A stretch of DNA of 64,000 nt from Echria macrotheca. Lineage: Eukaryota; Ascomycota; Sordariomycetes; Sordariales; Schizotheciaceae. The notes beneath the pieces were generated by a model. The model was not told the DNA's origin. It worked only from the letters and a program-made list of their open reading frames with translations, and ran no database searches. Position 1 is the stretch's first letter, and each line of letters begins with the position of its first letter. Shown here piece after piece: positions 21,434-31,844 of this stretch. The position numbers and the translations under genes are program-made. The stretch spans positions 3,472,001-3,536,000 of the forward strand of contig MU839828.1 in NCBI GenBank assembly GCA_030411725.1, read 5' to 3'.

Positions 21434-22828
21434 ATGGCATCAACCGCCACGGCCGACCAAGTCCAACCCCCCGCGACCACTCCGCCATCAACACCACCCA
21501 AACCCGCCGACGCCAACAACAACCCAACAACCCCGGCCGACCATATATCCCCCGCCGCTCCCACCAACGACCCAACCCTCGCCGACGACATACCCACCAC
21601 TCCCATCAACAACCCAAGAACCCTCGCCGGCCACGCACCACCCCGCTACACAGTCAACCTCTCCGACCCCCCATCGCACCGCTACGACGCCATAATAAAC
21701 TCAATGCGCCCGTCCCTCCAGCGCGCCAACCTCCCAGGACAATTCACCTCCCTCCTCGACGTAATGCTCTCCTCCCTCCCCCGCGCTTTACGGCGACTCA
21801 TCCACTCTTTATCAAAACTCATCCTCCGGCGCGTCCACTCGTCCGAACAAACCGCCGAGATACGCGGGATTTCTCGCGAATCAGGCATCCCCATGCACAT
21901 CCTCGTCGCGCTGAATGTGCTCCTCGATGTGCTCCTGGGGTGTACGAGCGGCGGGGTGCGGTGTGCTGGGCGGGTGGTGCATTTCCGGACGCTGGATTGG
22001 GAGATGGATCCGCTTAGGGAGTTGGTTGTCGAGATTGATTATGTGAACGACGACAAAGAGGTGGTGGCGAGTACGGTTGGGTATTTGGGGTATGTGGGTG
22101 TGCTCACGGGCGTAAGGAGGGGGTTGAGTGTTAGTTTGAATTATCGGGCGTGGCATTCGAGGGATACATTGCGACAAAGGGTGGCGTTTCGGTGGCATCA
22201 GGCTATGGTGGTGCTGGGGAGACGGCCGGCGGTTTCGTCGGTTTTGAGGGGGTTGGTTTTTTGTTCCCCAGGGGAGGGATTCGCACAACGGGGCGAGGAA
22301 GGAGAGAAAGAACGGGAGTTGTCGGAGCAGTCGATCGACGAGATTGTCAAGTATCTGGAAGATGTCCCCTCCACGGCCGCCTACCTCATCCTCTGCACGC
22401 CGTCCCGCGTGTATTCTCTGGAGAAAGACAATCGGCATGCCGTTGCGGTTCATACGGACTCGTACTTTTTGGCGACCTGCAACCACGACGTGGCCGACGA
22501 GGCACACCCTTCGTCCCTTGCACACGCGAATGCCGTGGAGGGGATGGAGGCGCTCGTGGAGGACTCGATCGAGCGCAAGACGGCGGTGAGACGAGCGTGG
22601 GAGCGGGAGGTTGAACTACTGGGGAAAGGGGAGAGCGACGAGGAAGGTGTGGATATGGACGCTGTGGTGCGCATGGTTCAGCTCGAGGGGATTAGCAACG
22701 AGATGACGCACTATGCTGTGGTCATGGATTCGCGGGACGGAAAGGTGTTGTGGAGGAGGGCGTATGAGGTTGGGGAGCTGGGGGGCGGGAGCGAGAGTGA
22801 GAGTGAGAGGGACAGTGAGAGTGAGTGA
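21434..22828 (+). CDS. N-acylethanolamine acid amidase / acid ceramidase-like Ntn hydrolase
   Basis: Intronless, 464 residues. A Pro/Thr/Asn-rich N-terminus (about 1-75) without a signal peptide precedes PPRYTVNLSDPPSHRYD, matching the segment before the NAAA/ceramidase core. The Ntn nucleophile is Cys170 in GCTSGG. Arg185 and Asp188 in HFRTLDW lie 15 and 18 residues later, mirroring the Arg and Asp of mammalian NAAA. YLGYVGVLTG matches the conserved FxGYVGxxTG segment, and Asn of TCNHD (about 350) may be the oxyanion Asn. The family hydrolyses amide bonds of N-acyl ethanolamines or ceramides after self-cleavage before the Cys. Absence of a secretory signal suggests a non-lysosomal, probably cytosolic form. 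The Glu/Ser-rich tail (SESESERDSESE) is unusual. The gene is convergent with the HET gene, 115 bp away. Confidence 0.8.
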   Translation: MASTATADQVQPPATTPPSTPPKPADANNNPTTPADHISPAAPTNDPTLADDIPTTPINNPRTLAGHAPPRYTVNLSDPPSHRYDAIINSMRPSLQRANLPGQFTSLLDVMLSSLPRALRRLIHSLSKLILRRVHSSEQTAEIRGISRESGIPMHILVALNVLLDVLLGCTSGGVRCAGRVVHFRTLDWEMDPLRELVVEIDYVNDDKEVVASTVGYLGYVGVLTGVRRGLSVSLNYRAWHSRDTLRQRVAFRWHQAMVVLGRRPAVSSVLRGLVFCSPGEGFAQRGEEGEKERELSEQSIDEIVKYLEDVPSTAAYLILCTPSRVYSLEKDNRHAVAVHTDSYFLATCNHDVADEAHPSSLAHANAVEGMEALVEDSIERKTAVRRAWEREVELLGKGESDEEGVDMDAVVRMVQLEGISNEMTHYAVVMDSRDGKVLWRRAYEVGELGGGSESESERDSESE

Positions 22829-22943
22829 TGAATTACGGTATTTTCTCGTTCAGCCTTCACGGTTACTTCTCTCATAACATGCCCACATGATTACTAGAAC
22901 TGGATACCAGAGAACCTCTGCTATTTCCCTAGATAGTTTACAT

Positions 22944-25079
22944 CTACCGCACCTCCAACGTCTCGATCCGGCCAAAGCTTTCTGCTGGCACAAGACAAAA
23001 AAGCCCCCACACATGACAGGTGGCAATATGCGCGAAGAAATCCCGGTTCTTCCTCAGCATAACTGGCGAGTTGCTCTGGCTGAGCACGCATAGCACATCG
23101 CCCTCTAAAATCCCAGCCCACGCTGGAATCACGCCGATATATCCCTTTGCAGTCTCGAAAAACGTCTGAGGGAGAATGACATCTAGGTGCGTCTTCAGAG
23201 CCATATACCGCGTCGCCAGCTCGCCGTAGTCCTCGAGCCCTGCCAGTTCCGAACCACCGTCCTGCATCAACAGCCCCAGCCAGCCGGCGTGCAGCTCCTC
23301 GTCAGGAACCTGGTCCAGCCCAAACGTCGTCCGCAGCGAATGCGCAAAGGCCATCCCAGAGGATGTATCGAGTCCCAACCTGTCCAAAATACCCTGGTAC
23401 TCGTCCCGTGGACGCCGGTAGGACCCGATCCCGCGCACGAGTAGCGCCACCAGCGCCCAGGCGTAATGCAGGTTCAAGACGTGATTCTTGAGCTCTCGCG
23501 GTCCCGCCAGCTTGACCGACAGGGCGTGCAGTACGGCATTGATGGTGGGAGCCCCGGTCGGGTAGACCGGCCGTCTAGACACAAGATCCAGAATGGTGTC
23601 CAGGAAACTGTCCTGGTCGCTCCAGTTCTCAAACACCGACACGACCGTGTCAACCTGGACGCCGCTGGCAAAGAGGCTCGAGTTCTCGATGCGTCCGCCC
23701 TCGGTGTCCGGGGGGAACTCGACGAGCGCGGAGGGAGCATGGCCAATCATGAAAACCGGGTGGTTCTCGGAGAGAAAGGGGTAGTGCGGCGCGAAGGACG
23801 GAAACTGCGCATCCCCGTACCGCGACACGAGCCCCTGGCCCGCAAAGGTCAAAAAGCCCAGCTCGCGAAGGCCCGCCCCCCTGAAGCCTTTCGTCCACGC
23901 GGCGGCGTAATCGGTGAATACTCTGCTCAGCGGGGCCGAGTAGTCCACCTTTATGGCCGAGATCCTCGACACGCCGAGCAGTCCGTAGATCAGGTCTCGC
24001 GGGTTCGACGCCCGCAGGTGGCTGCCGCTGAACGAGTTGATCCACCCGTCGATGCTGTCCGTCGACGTCGCCTTCATGCGCTTCGCGCGACACGCCGCCA
24101 GAACTCTATCCATGGCCTGGGTTGTGATCTTGCTGCTCGTGAGCAGGTCCAGGACGGCAGGATGCAGAAAAGACGGGCGGCGGGCGAAATAGTCGCTGTA
24201 ATTCAACCGGCAGACCCAGAGCGTGAAGGCCTCGAGGTGTGGTAGCCGGACGGAAGCTGTGTCGCTCACGACGAGCATGGTCGGTGACAGGACGATCTCC
24301 TGGAAGATCCACGCGCGCTCCCACAGGGGCAGGTTGAGCAGATGGTGGATTGCCGCCCAGGTTGGGTTGACCAAAGAGACGTTGGGGTCCGTCTCGGCAT
24401 ATTCCTTGGTGTAAAGTGCAGGGTACTTTTCCATCCATGCCAGGAACGAGGCCGGGTCGATGCCCGCGTTGCTGTTGCCCCAGGTCGCGATGCCCGCCGG
24501 ATGAGCGCGCAGCTCGGCGCCGATGATGTCTAGAGTGGTCATGGCCAGCCGGAGGGGTTCGGTGTCCCTGCCGGCGTAGCCGATGGCGAGCTCGGCCGCC
24601 TCGTAGATGTACTTCATCTGCGGCACGTGGTGGTTGCACTCCTCCACGTTTTGCTGGTCGATGCAGATGGCGTCGGCCCAGAGCCGGAAGTCCTGGGGTG
24701 GTCGATGGGGAAACGCGCTGAGCCCGTGGCGCTGCGCCGCGCGGAGGGCAGAGGCGAGGGACTCGGTGATTCTGAAGCGGCAGCCATCGACGGTCACGTC
24801 TTCGTAGGTGTGCGGGTGGTGGCCCCAGACGTATGAAAGTGCGACGAACTTGGCGTGCTGGAGTTGGACCGTGTGCACTTTCAAACGGATTTCCGCGTCG
24901 CCTGCGGACGAGATGAACTCTAGCAGGCGGATCTCGAGCGGATCGGTAAGGAGAGGGGTGTAAACATAGGGCGCTGTCATTGCTTCTGTCGAGTAAGCAA
25001 GTGGTTTGTTCTTGTCGTCCGTCTTCGGACCGTCGAGAATTGAGTCACAATTTTGTAGAGTAACTCTAGGTACCTGCAT
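22944..25079 (-). CDS. HET domain protein (heterokaryon incompatibility)
   Basis: Intronless, 711 residues. The HET domain spans about residues 70-240 with its three signature blocks: FVALSYVWG, LWADAICIDQQNVEECNHHVPQM and IYEAAELAIGYAG. The long C-terminal part has no recognisable repeat or NTPase. Translation may instead begin at the in-frame MTAPYVYTPL (about residue 34), which is where most family members start. HET proteins trigger regulated cell death after fusion with genetically different individuals; partners are usually highly polymorphic and cannot be named from this sequence. It lies tail to tail with the Ntn hydrolase gene. Confidence 0.9.
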   Translation of the reverse strand: MQVPRVTLQNCDSILDGPKTDDKNKPLAYSTEAMTAPYVYTPLLTDPLEIRLLEFISSAGDAEIRLKVHTVQLQHAKFVALSYVWGHHPHTYEDVTVDGCRFRITESLASALRAAQRHGLSAFPHRPPQDFRLWADAICIDQQNVEECNHHVPQMKYIYEAAELAIGYAGRDTEPLRLAMTTLDIIGAELRAHPAGIATWGNSNAGIDPASFLAWMEKYPALYTKEYAETDPNVSLVNPTWAAIHHLLNLPLWERAWIFQEIVLSPTMLVVSDTASVRLPHLEAFTLWVCRLNYSDYFARRPSFLHPAVLDLLTSSKITTQAMDRVLAACRAKRMKATSTDSIDGWINSFSGSHLRASNPRDLIYGLLGVSRISAIKVDYSAPLSRVFTDYAAAWTKGFRGAGLRELGFLTFAGQGLVSRYGDAQFPSFAPHYPFLSENHPVFMIGHAPSALVEFPPDTEGGRIENSSLFASGVQVDTVVSVFENWSDQDSFLDTILDLVSRRPVYPTGAPTINAVLHALSVKLAGPRELKNHVLNLHYAWALVALLVRGIGSYRRPRDEYQGILDRLGLDTSSGMAFAHSLRTTFGLDQVPDEELHAGWLGLLMQDGGSELAGLEDYGELATRYMALKTHLDVILPQTFFETAKGYIGVIPAWAGILEGDVLCVLSQSNSPVMLRKNRDFFAHIATCHVWGLFCLVPAESFGRIETLEVR

Positions 25080-26273
25080 TTGTACTGGCTACGTCGGCGG
25101 GAGGGATCCGATTGGGGGTTATGCATCCCAAGCCAATAGTGGATGCCGTGTTTCTGATCCTCTCATCCTAGTTCCGGATGGCTCCAAAGTTCCTTAGGAT
25201 TAATGCCAGGATTAAAATGAATGGGGATTGTGAATTGAGAATCGTCTCGGATAACCAAACTGTTACTACAGCCTGATTGTCTGCAACGAATCTAAACATA
25301 CGGGATTTCATTTTCGTTCGTAATCCAGATCTGGGGTGAGTTGGAGGTGAGCTGTCGCTGATTTGTCCCAAGTTTATGACAAGTTTATTCTGATTTCCCC
25401 CTAAGTTAGGGTAATCCAGTAGACTCTATACCGCTGCCGTACAGCCTGAGAGGCCCCTTTTCAGTTCCCCTGCGACATAATCAAGAGATTGTTCATCTTG
25501 GGATTAAGGTTTCGGACGAAAATATTGTAATTTAGGTAGTAATCTTTGCTGGAAATCCCATTTACATGCTTCGATGCAGGCCGGTCTGGTCGTCGCACGG
25601 GGGTGGTAGGCACCGCTCTTGGGGCGTACGCGCTTTTATCGTTGCGCGTACTTTTAGTCGTGGTAGGTACTTCTAGCCGTACTCCTAATCGCCAGCTGGT
25701 TAAGACCCCTACTGGCCCGCTGCAAAGTGCCAAATGCTCGTTCTTGCTACCCATCCTTCAACCAATCCAAGGGCTCGCATCACTGCAGACCGAGGACCAG
25801 AACTTGGTGACACTTGTCGGGCGAGGTACACTTCTCGTGGTGTTTTGGCCAAGATTATACGCTCGCCTTTTCAGCCTTCTCCCACCCTAAAACTTCTCTG
25901 TGGCACCCACGCAACGTAGACCGGAGGTGGGCTCTTAATCACGCTCAAAAAGATGAGCCAACCGGGTGCTGCAGGGCATGCACTCGATGGGGTCCGAATC
26001 AGGTGGCCTGTGGCTGTGTGTATTTTCCTGGCTTCAGGCTAAGTAGGTCATGGAACGGGTTGTTTTGCGCCCCTCGCTCCCAACTCTTCTTGATGAGCGG
26101 ATATTAAAGGGCTGAGCCACGCGGGTCGTCAGGCAGGCAGCTGGCACTGTTGGAAAAGGTAGTTATTATACAGGAACTTCTGATGTCGAGCCAAGCCTGC
26201 TCATTTTACAACGTTGGTCTTGTACGAGAAGTCTTCCCGCTTTCCATCTGCACGGCCTACTCTCCTAATAACC
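25080..26273. other. Intergenic, about 1.2 kb
   Basis: Promoter side of the HET gene and upstream region of the membrane-protein gene. No open frame of good coding character. Possibly decayed repeat DNA, but no terminal repeats found. Confidence 0.4.
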
Positions 26274-29014
26274 ATGACACTCCCATTGCCACCACTATCG
26301 GTCGGAGAGGCGGCGGCTCTGATTAACGTTGGATTGTTCCTTCGTCTGTGATTCCGATTTACCCTGGGGCATGAAAGCCGTATAGACGCCCAGCTAATAA
26401 TGCTCGCACAGTCCGAGTCACTCTACCGCTCCTTCAGGGGGCTGTGTTGCTAGGCACTCTAGAGCACGAGAAGACGGCGGCGACCTGGTACGAAGCTCCC
26501 AGCTACTCCTTTTCGCTGCATCAAAATTTGTCCTTCAAACTTACTTGTGGCCCCACAAAGGACGGTGTTGCCCAAGATAGTGTACTCGAGCTACCTTCCT
26601 CAAATTCTTCGAACGGATTCGGCCGCTGGGTTCAGCGACGGCGTTAGTTTGAGGGTGTCGGTTATGGTTTACGTGTCTCTCTTCACGACAATAATACTTG
26701 GCACCGCTCAGGTTTTGTCACCCATTGGACTTGGCGAAGTTGCTCTGTCAGGCCACACGGTGAACGCGACCTTTGCATACGTTCCGGACCCGTCTGTGTT
26801 GGGTATGGCCACACTCGGCCGCGAGTCCTACGCTCTGTCGCGCGGCTGCGGCAAGGGGGCGTATAAGCCGTGCCCTGGTATCGTTTCCACCGCCGGACCC
26901 GAAGAACAACAGGATTCTCAGGTGGTATTCACGACAACCGTCCCAACGAATATCACCGAGTGTTTCGGCAGCGGAACATCTTCCCCAGGCGACCTGCGCT
27001 CGAGCTCGTTCGACATCCACTTTCGTCAGTTCTCCGCCCAGTTGATGGTTTCAAATACGAACCAGACGTATAAGAATGTCACTGGGTGCTACAATGCCTT
27101 CATTGGGCAGGTTGTGACGGAACCCGGATACCACCTGAGGGAAGGACTTGTGATTGACGCCATCGATGGGGGTTTGGGCTTCAGAAATCACACCGTTCCT
27201 TCGTCCCCGGAGATGGTAAACGGAGCGACATGGGAGGAGGATCTGCTGTGGATGGAGCCTGTGACGAGCTGTCTTGGAACTAACTGGACCTACTACCCAT
27301 CCTCTGCCGGCCCAGTCAAATTTTCCCTGACGAGGACCAGCTCACCGACAGGAACGCCTGGTTTGAGTACGAAGATCATGCATCTTTGTATAACCAGACG
27401 CTACCATACCCCGACGGAGAATATCACTTTGACCAACGCCTGCTGAACGCGACTACGGTCTTTAAGTCCAAGATTCAAGAAGCCGGTTATGGGGCTAATG
27501 GCTCCCAAACACGAATATATAGGCCTAATGGCCCCCAAACACGAATATATGGGGCTAATGGCTCCCAAACACTGATATTCGGACCCGACCAACTCTTCGG
27601 CGACTTGATTCAGATAATTGACCAGGTTCCCATGGTGAGTTTCACCTTCACAGAGTTGGACAGCTTGGATGGTGCCGGTTGCCGCGAGGCGGTCGACGGA
27701 TGCAGTGACACCGCTCTCTACGAGGAGCCTTTCAGGTGGCCTCGGGTTTCACGTAAGATCTAATTCTTTGCGTGAATCGTGCCCCAACTGTCGATTGCTG
27801 ATTAGCAGCTCCACGAACAGTCCGAAAATGCCGAAACTATGTCGGAAGCACTGCAGCCTCTGCCGATATCCCCCTTGTTTCATGCTTCTATAGCGTCCCC
27901 CCTCCCGTCCAGGTTCGTCTTCGCAATACAACAGTCGAGATGAAAATTGTGCCCAGGCCAATTTCAATATGCGCCATTGGCATTACTGCGACGGTCAAAC
28001 GGGTTAGGTTTTCCTACAACGCCACAGAACGGAACGCCGCGCCGTCCCTCTCCAGACTCAAAGTCCTCTCGGTTGGCCCTGTGCCGTACAGCCGCGACGA
28101 GGACAAGCCTCTGTGGGCGGTTGAGAATCCCGGGCCGGGCTACAACCTCACTGATATCAACCTACAGTGGGGCCTCGTCAACGATACATCGGCCAGTCGG
28201 TTCGCCAAGGGGATCCGAACGATACGTGCAGAGTCGCTGCCGCTGCCTGCGACGCTCGAGTCTTACAACCTCGACGGTAGCGGATATGGAGATAGCCTTG
28301 TTAGTTCAAAACCTCTTCTCTCTCCTTTCCTGTTTCCTGCCCGTGCGAGGATACCATTATTACGGTCTCACCACATAGCGTACACTAACACCCCGTCTCA
28401 CTGAACAGGCAGGTTCCCGCGTCCCGGGACTATCGCTTCGCACGCTGCTAGACCAATACTCGTACCAATACCCGACCGACCTAGAAAGCGCTCTGCGCTG
28501 GCAGAACCTCAGCGACACGCCCGAAAAGATCATCAACCTGCGCAGGACCGACCTTGCCGCGAACATGATGGCGGGCAGCAAGTCTCGCCTCGACGCTACT
28601 CCAAACGGCCAAGGGGAGGTGTTGATGTACCAACAAAGGGTCACGTACCGCTACGAATACGGCATCGCAGCTTACATATGCTGTGGCATCTGGCTAGCCT
28701 GGGCGACGGCATGTTTATACATGCTGTGCATCCCGCGGCTGAGGGCGCGGCTCTCGCCGGCCAGTCTCCGAGTTGCGGTGAACTCGATGTCGGTGGGAAG
28801 GCTGCTGGTTTGGGCCGAGGACGCAGGCGTAAGGGATTCGGACTTGCTGCTGAAAATAAAGATGCCGACAAGTGATTGGCTCAAGGCGGAGGGGAGGAGA
28901 GTGGTTGACTTGCCTGTGGCAGCCCAGGAAATCGAAGAGGAAGGGATAGATACTGAAGTGTCACAGATGGCGCCGTCGGTAGACGGTGCAATCACTGCCA
29001 AGGTTACCGAGTAA
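26274..29014 (+). pseudogene. Frameshifted gene for a large fungal membrane/ectodomain protein
   Basis: From about 26664 a good frame encodes a membrane segment (VYVSLFTTIILGTAQVL) and a glycosylated ectodomain with many N-x-S/T sites and TSCLGTNWT. At 27312-27333, in a run-rich stretch (AAATTTTCCC), the frame shifts by one base and coding continues with PDEDQLTDRNAWFEY. Exons then follow at ...-27752, 27809-28299 and 28409-29014. The C-terminal part holds LRRTDLAANMMAG, a membrane helix (AAYICCGIWLAWATACLYML) and a cytosolic tail. This matches an uncharacterised family of two-helix fungal membrane proteins with an extracellular loop. The beginning (possible ATG at 26274) could not be joined in frame. 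The TAA stop touches a MITE copy. It is either a pseudogene or a base-call error at the homopolymers. Confidence 0.55.
27488..27577 (+). repeat. Three 30-bp in-frame tandem repeats
   Basis: Units 27488-27517, 27518-27547 and 27548-27577 encode YGANGSQTRI, YRPNGPQTRI and YGANGSQTLI. Unit 2 differs from unit 1 at only a few bases. In-frame expansion within the ectodomain of the frameshifted membrane gene. Confidence 0.9.
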
Positions 29015-29442
29015 GGCATCTCATAGGAGTACACCCCCCTTTTGATCCGTACGCATCCCCCTATATGATAAAGTTCAAGGAAATCTTCAACCACAAATGT
29101 TATAACATATAAGCAGCTATAAGCAGTTGTTGAATCAGCTACTTTCAACCTATTCTAGGGTTTTCTCACCTTTTATCTACGAGACATAATATCTACTACG
29201 CCTTTACCAACATGGGCGCGTTTCAGGTTCTAGCAAACTTAGTAAACTTAGGTACCATATATCTTCACTTTTATCATCAGCCTTAACAAGTATAAAACCC
29301 TTATATATAGTAGACAAGCGGATAACAAATATATATTCAGCTTCTAGAAGAATATCAGCAGTAGATTAGAGGGCAGTTGCGTAAAACGCTATTGCGGGGT
29401 GATGCACCCGGAGCAAAAGGGCGTGCACCCCTATCAGATGCC
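29015..29442. mobile_element. MITE-like element, copy B (428 bp)
   Basis: Terminal inverted repeats begin GGCATCT at 29015 and end AGATGCC at 29442. They are flanked by 7-bp near-identical target duplications (cgagtaa at 29008-29014, ccagtaa at 29443-29449). The right TIR is well preserved; the left has several changes (for example GGGGTGC to GGAGTAC). The reverse complement shares about 150 bp of internal sequence with copy A at 46972-47393, including GCGTTTTACGCA and the CTACTATATATAA stretch. No coding capacity, so non-autonomous; the transposase family is unknown. The left duplication contains the stop codon of the preceding gene. Confidence 0.85.
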
Positions 29443-29618
29443 CCAGTAATAAGGGGCTTCTAGAGGGAACCGCTGATGGATAATACGTATAAGCCAACCG
29501 AGTATCATTCCGCAATATCCGCCAACGTACTCCGTACTCTGTTATTACTATTTATACCCCTATTTCGGCGACGTTTTGTAACTTGACAGATTATACACAA
29601 CCTTTCTCTCCCTCCCAA

Positions 29619-30935
29619 TCAGGCAGCCGTCGCGTTCTTGTTAAACTGCCACCAGTTCCAGTTAAACAGATTCCCGCTCCCGCTCCCCACAAACTTGAAA
29701 AATAAATCCTGCTTGCCCGTCGCGCCCGAGACCGGACAAGTCAGCGTCTTCCACGTCGACGCGCCCCCCGTCGCATCCACCGCACACGTCGCAATCACGG
29801 TCCCCGTCAGACTGCCCAGGTGCATCTCGATCTTCCCACCGCCACTCGCCGAGGCGACCCTCAGACTCACCGACGACGCGCCCGTCCCAAAATCAACCCC
29901 CTTCACCTTGAGATAGTCCCCATTATTAATCGACGTGACATGCATTCCGCCGTCGCTGCTCGGCTCGGTCGACAGGCCCTTCGAAAACGCAATCGTCTCG
30001 GCCTCGACGCGCACGTACGGATTCAGCGGCTCGATCTGCGGCGCGCCGGCGTCCGTCATGACCATTTTCGGAATACTCCCGTCGGCCCCGTACGTAAACT
30101 TCTCGACCGCGATCGACCGCGTGTACCCGCTCCCGCCAGGCAGCGCGCCGTTGTGATAAAAGAAATACGAGCCGCCCTTGTAGTCGATGACGCCGGGGTG
30201 GTTCGTGAACGACGCGCCCTGCGTGGCCATGATCTCCCCCTTTGCATTCCACGGCCCCGTCGGCCCGCTGCTCGTCGCGTACCGGATGTCCTCGGGACAG
30301 CACTTGCCGGCGTAGACGAGATAATAAGTCGAGTTGCGCCGGTACACCCACGGGCCCTCGGCAAACGTTCCAGAAAGCGACGACGTGCTGATGGAATTCA
30401 CGCTCCCGCTGTAGGAAACCATGTCCTTGTTCAGCTTGATATAGTAGAACCCCGGATTGCCCCAGTACAGATACGCCTGCCCGTCGTCGTCGATCCACAC
30501 AGTCGGATCAATATTCCCGTTCGCGACCAGCGGCTTGCCCAGCGCGTCCTTGTACGGGCCGGTGATCGTATCGCTCACGCCGACGCCGATGCCGTACGAC
30601 GCGCCCTGCCGCGTCATGGGCGCATAATAATAAAACTTGCCGTTGCGCCCGACCACCTGGCCCGCCCAGGCGTCCGACTTGGCCCAGCTGAAGGTCTGCA
30701 GCGACATGACGACGCCCCAGTCGCGCCAGTTGACCATGTCGGTCGACGAGTACAGCCGCCAGTCCTTCATGTTGTACGTCTTGGACCCGTCCTCGTCGTG
30801 GTCGGCGAAGAGCCAGACCGTGTCGTTGTAGACATATGGTGCCGGGTCGGCCGTGTAGCGCGTCTGGATGATGGGGTTGTCGGCGAGGGCCCCCGTGGCG
30901 AGGGCCGCGAGGATCGTTGTCGTCGTGAGCAGCAT
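29619..30935 (-). CDS. Secreted GH43 glycosidase with C-terminal CBM6
   Basis: Intronless, 438 residues. Signal peptide MLLTTTTILAALATGALA. The five-bladed propeller has the three expected acids: Asp in YTADPAPYVY (base), Asp in NIDPTVWIDDDG (pKa modulator) and Glu in FAEGPWVYRR (acid). A beta-sandwich module of CBM6 type starts near residue 310 (VRVEAETIAFSKG) and ends LFNWNWWQF. GH43-CBM6 proteins are arabinofuranosidases, xylosidases or arabinoxylan arabinofuranohydrolases acting on plant xylan; the subfamily and exact bond cleaved cannot be decided by eye. With the CE1 esterase it suggests xylan use. Confidence 0.93.
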   Translation of the reverse strand: MLLTTTTILAALATGALADNPIIQTRYTADPAPYVYNDTVWLFADHDEDGSKTYNMKDWRLYSSTDMVNWRDWGVVMSLQTFSWAKSDAWAGQVVGRNGKFYYYAPMTRQGASYGIGVGVSDTITGPYKDALGKPLVANGNIDPTVWIDDDGQAYLYWGNPGFYYIKLNKDMVSYSGSVNSISTSSLSGTFAEGPWVYRRNSTYYLVYAGKCCPEDIRYATSSGPTGPWNAKGEIMATQGASFTNHPGVIDYKGGSYFFYHNGALPGGSGYTRSIAVEKFTYGADGSIPKMVMTDAGAPQIEPLNPYVRVEAETIAFSKGLSTEPSSDGGMHVTSINNGDYLKVKGVDFGTGASSVSLRVASASGGGKIEMHLGSLTGTVIATCAVDATGGASTWKTLTCPVSGATGKQDLFFKFVGSGSGNLFNWNWWQFNKNATAA

Positions 30936-31772
30936 GGCGGCGGGCTGGCTGGCTGGATCAACGAGAGACTACGGTCAAAGTATAGTCCCGACTCAGAGAT
31001 CAAGACGAGGGCTGTTTGTATTGTATGATGGTTGGTTTTATGTTACCTACCCCAACGCACACTTACATCCCGATTCCTTCCCCTTTTGGACAGTTGCTGG
31101 AATAATACGACCGGGCTTCGCGCCTATAGCCGAGCCGAATTTGCAGCCGCGCCACGGGACTGGAGCGCATAAGTTGCGGAACCCGGGATCGAGCGCCGCC
31201 GCTCCGTTTCGGAGGCAGTCAATTTAATACAAGCTTTTTGCTTGTATTAATCAAGCTTCCGGTACCGACCCGCGCGAATAATCGAGCTCGGACGCCAAGC
31301 CCTGGACTGGTCAACGGGCAGAATAATTCCAGATTCCGGTGCCATTGCCGTTGGTCTGACCGGGAAGAGGATGGAGACTGAGGGAACATCGTGTCGGGGA
31401 TAGCGTAATGCACCAATCCCCGAGCCCGGTAGGAGACTACGGCAATCTCCATGTGATTGCAAATTGCGGAGTGAGCGGTGCCGATGGCGATGGGAAGGGG
31501 CCGAGACGGGTATGAGTGTGTGGTGTCGGCCACCAATTGCTTTCTATCAGGTTGTGTTTTGTCTGGATACATGCGAGATTATGGTTAAAACGGCACCGGG
31601 GATTTGACCACGGACCGGTTGAACCGATGGGTTGGTTGAGATGTGTTGTGTTTTCTGTCCCATGCTGCACCAGTCGACCATAATAAGATACCTGTGTGGA
31701 TCGTTGATGGCAACCCAAAAAGGGGTCGGGATTTTCTCTCATACCCACGGGGGAAAAAATACAATACAAAGC
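30936..31772. other. Intergenic with a perfect hairpin
   Basis: GH43 promoter side and tRNA-iMet 3' side. Contains the inverted repeat at 31224-31250. An A6 run at 31754-31759 (T6 on the minus strand) serves as tRNA terminator. Confidence 0.5.
31224..31250. repeat. Perfect 11-bp inverted repeat with a T5 loop
   Basis: Arms TTAATACAAGC (31224-31234) and GCTTGTATTAA (31240-31250) around TTTTT. A second partial copy of CAAGCTT follows immediately. Could be a cruciform or transcription stop signal; function unknown. Confidence 0.8.
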
Positions 31773-31844
31773 TAGCTTCAACTCGTTTCGATCGAGTGAC
31801 CTCCGGGTTATGAGCCCGGCGCGCTTCCGCTGCGCCATGAAGCT
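31773..31844 (-). tRNA. Initiator tRNA-Met (anticodon CAT)
   Basis: 72 nt, no intron. The acceptor begins with A1:U72 (AGCTTCA pairing with TGAAGCT), discriminator A. The anticodon stem has three G:C pairs (GGG CTCATAA CCC). The T-loop is ATCGAAA in place of TTCGA. These three features together mark the eukaryotic initiator rather than the elongator tRNA. Confidence 0.95.

Noticed and set aside
23466..24245. 259-aa plus-strand frame opposite the HET gene
   Set aside because: Shadow of HET coding sequence.
27261..27315. Possible 55-nt intron (GTGACG...CCCAG with CTAAC) explaining the frame change in the membrane gene
   Set aside because: Removing it leaves the wrong phase (immediate stop), and the removed part contains the TSCLGTNWT stretch that looks coding.
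29820..31028. 402-aa plus-strand frame opposite GH43
   Set aside because: Antisense to a well-supported enzyme gene with high GC third positions; Arg/Asp/Val-rich nonsense composition.
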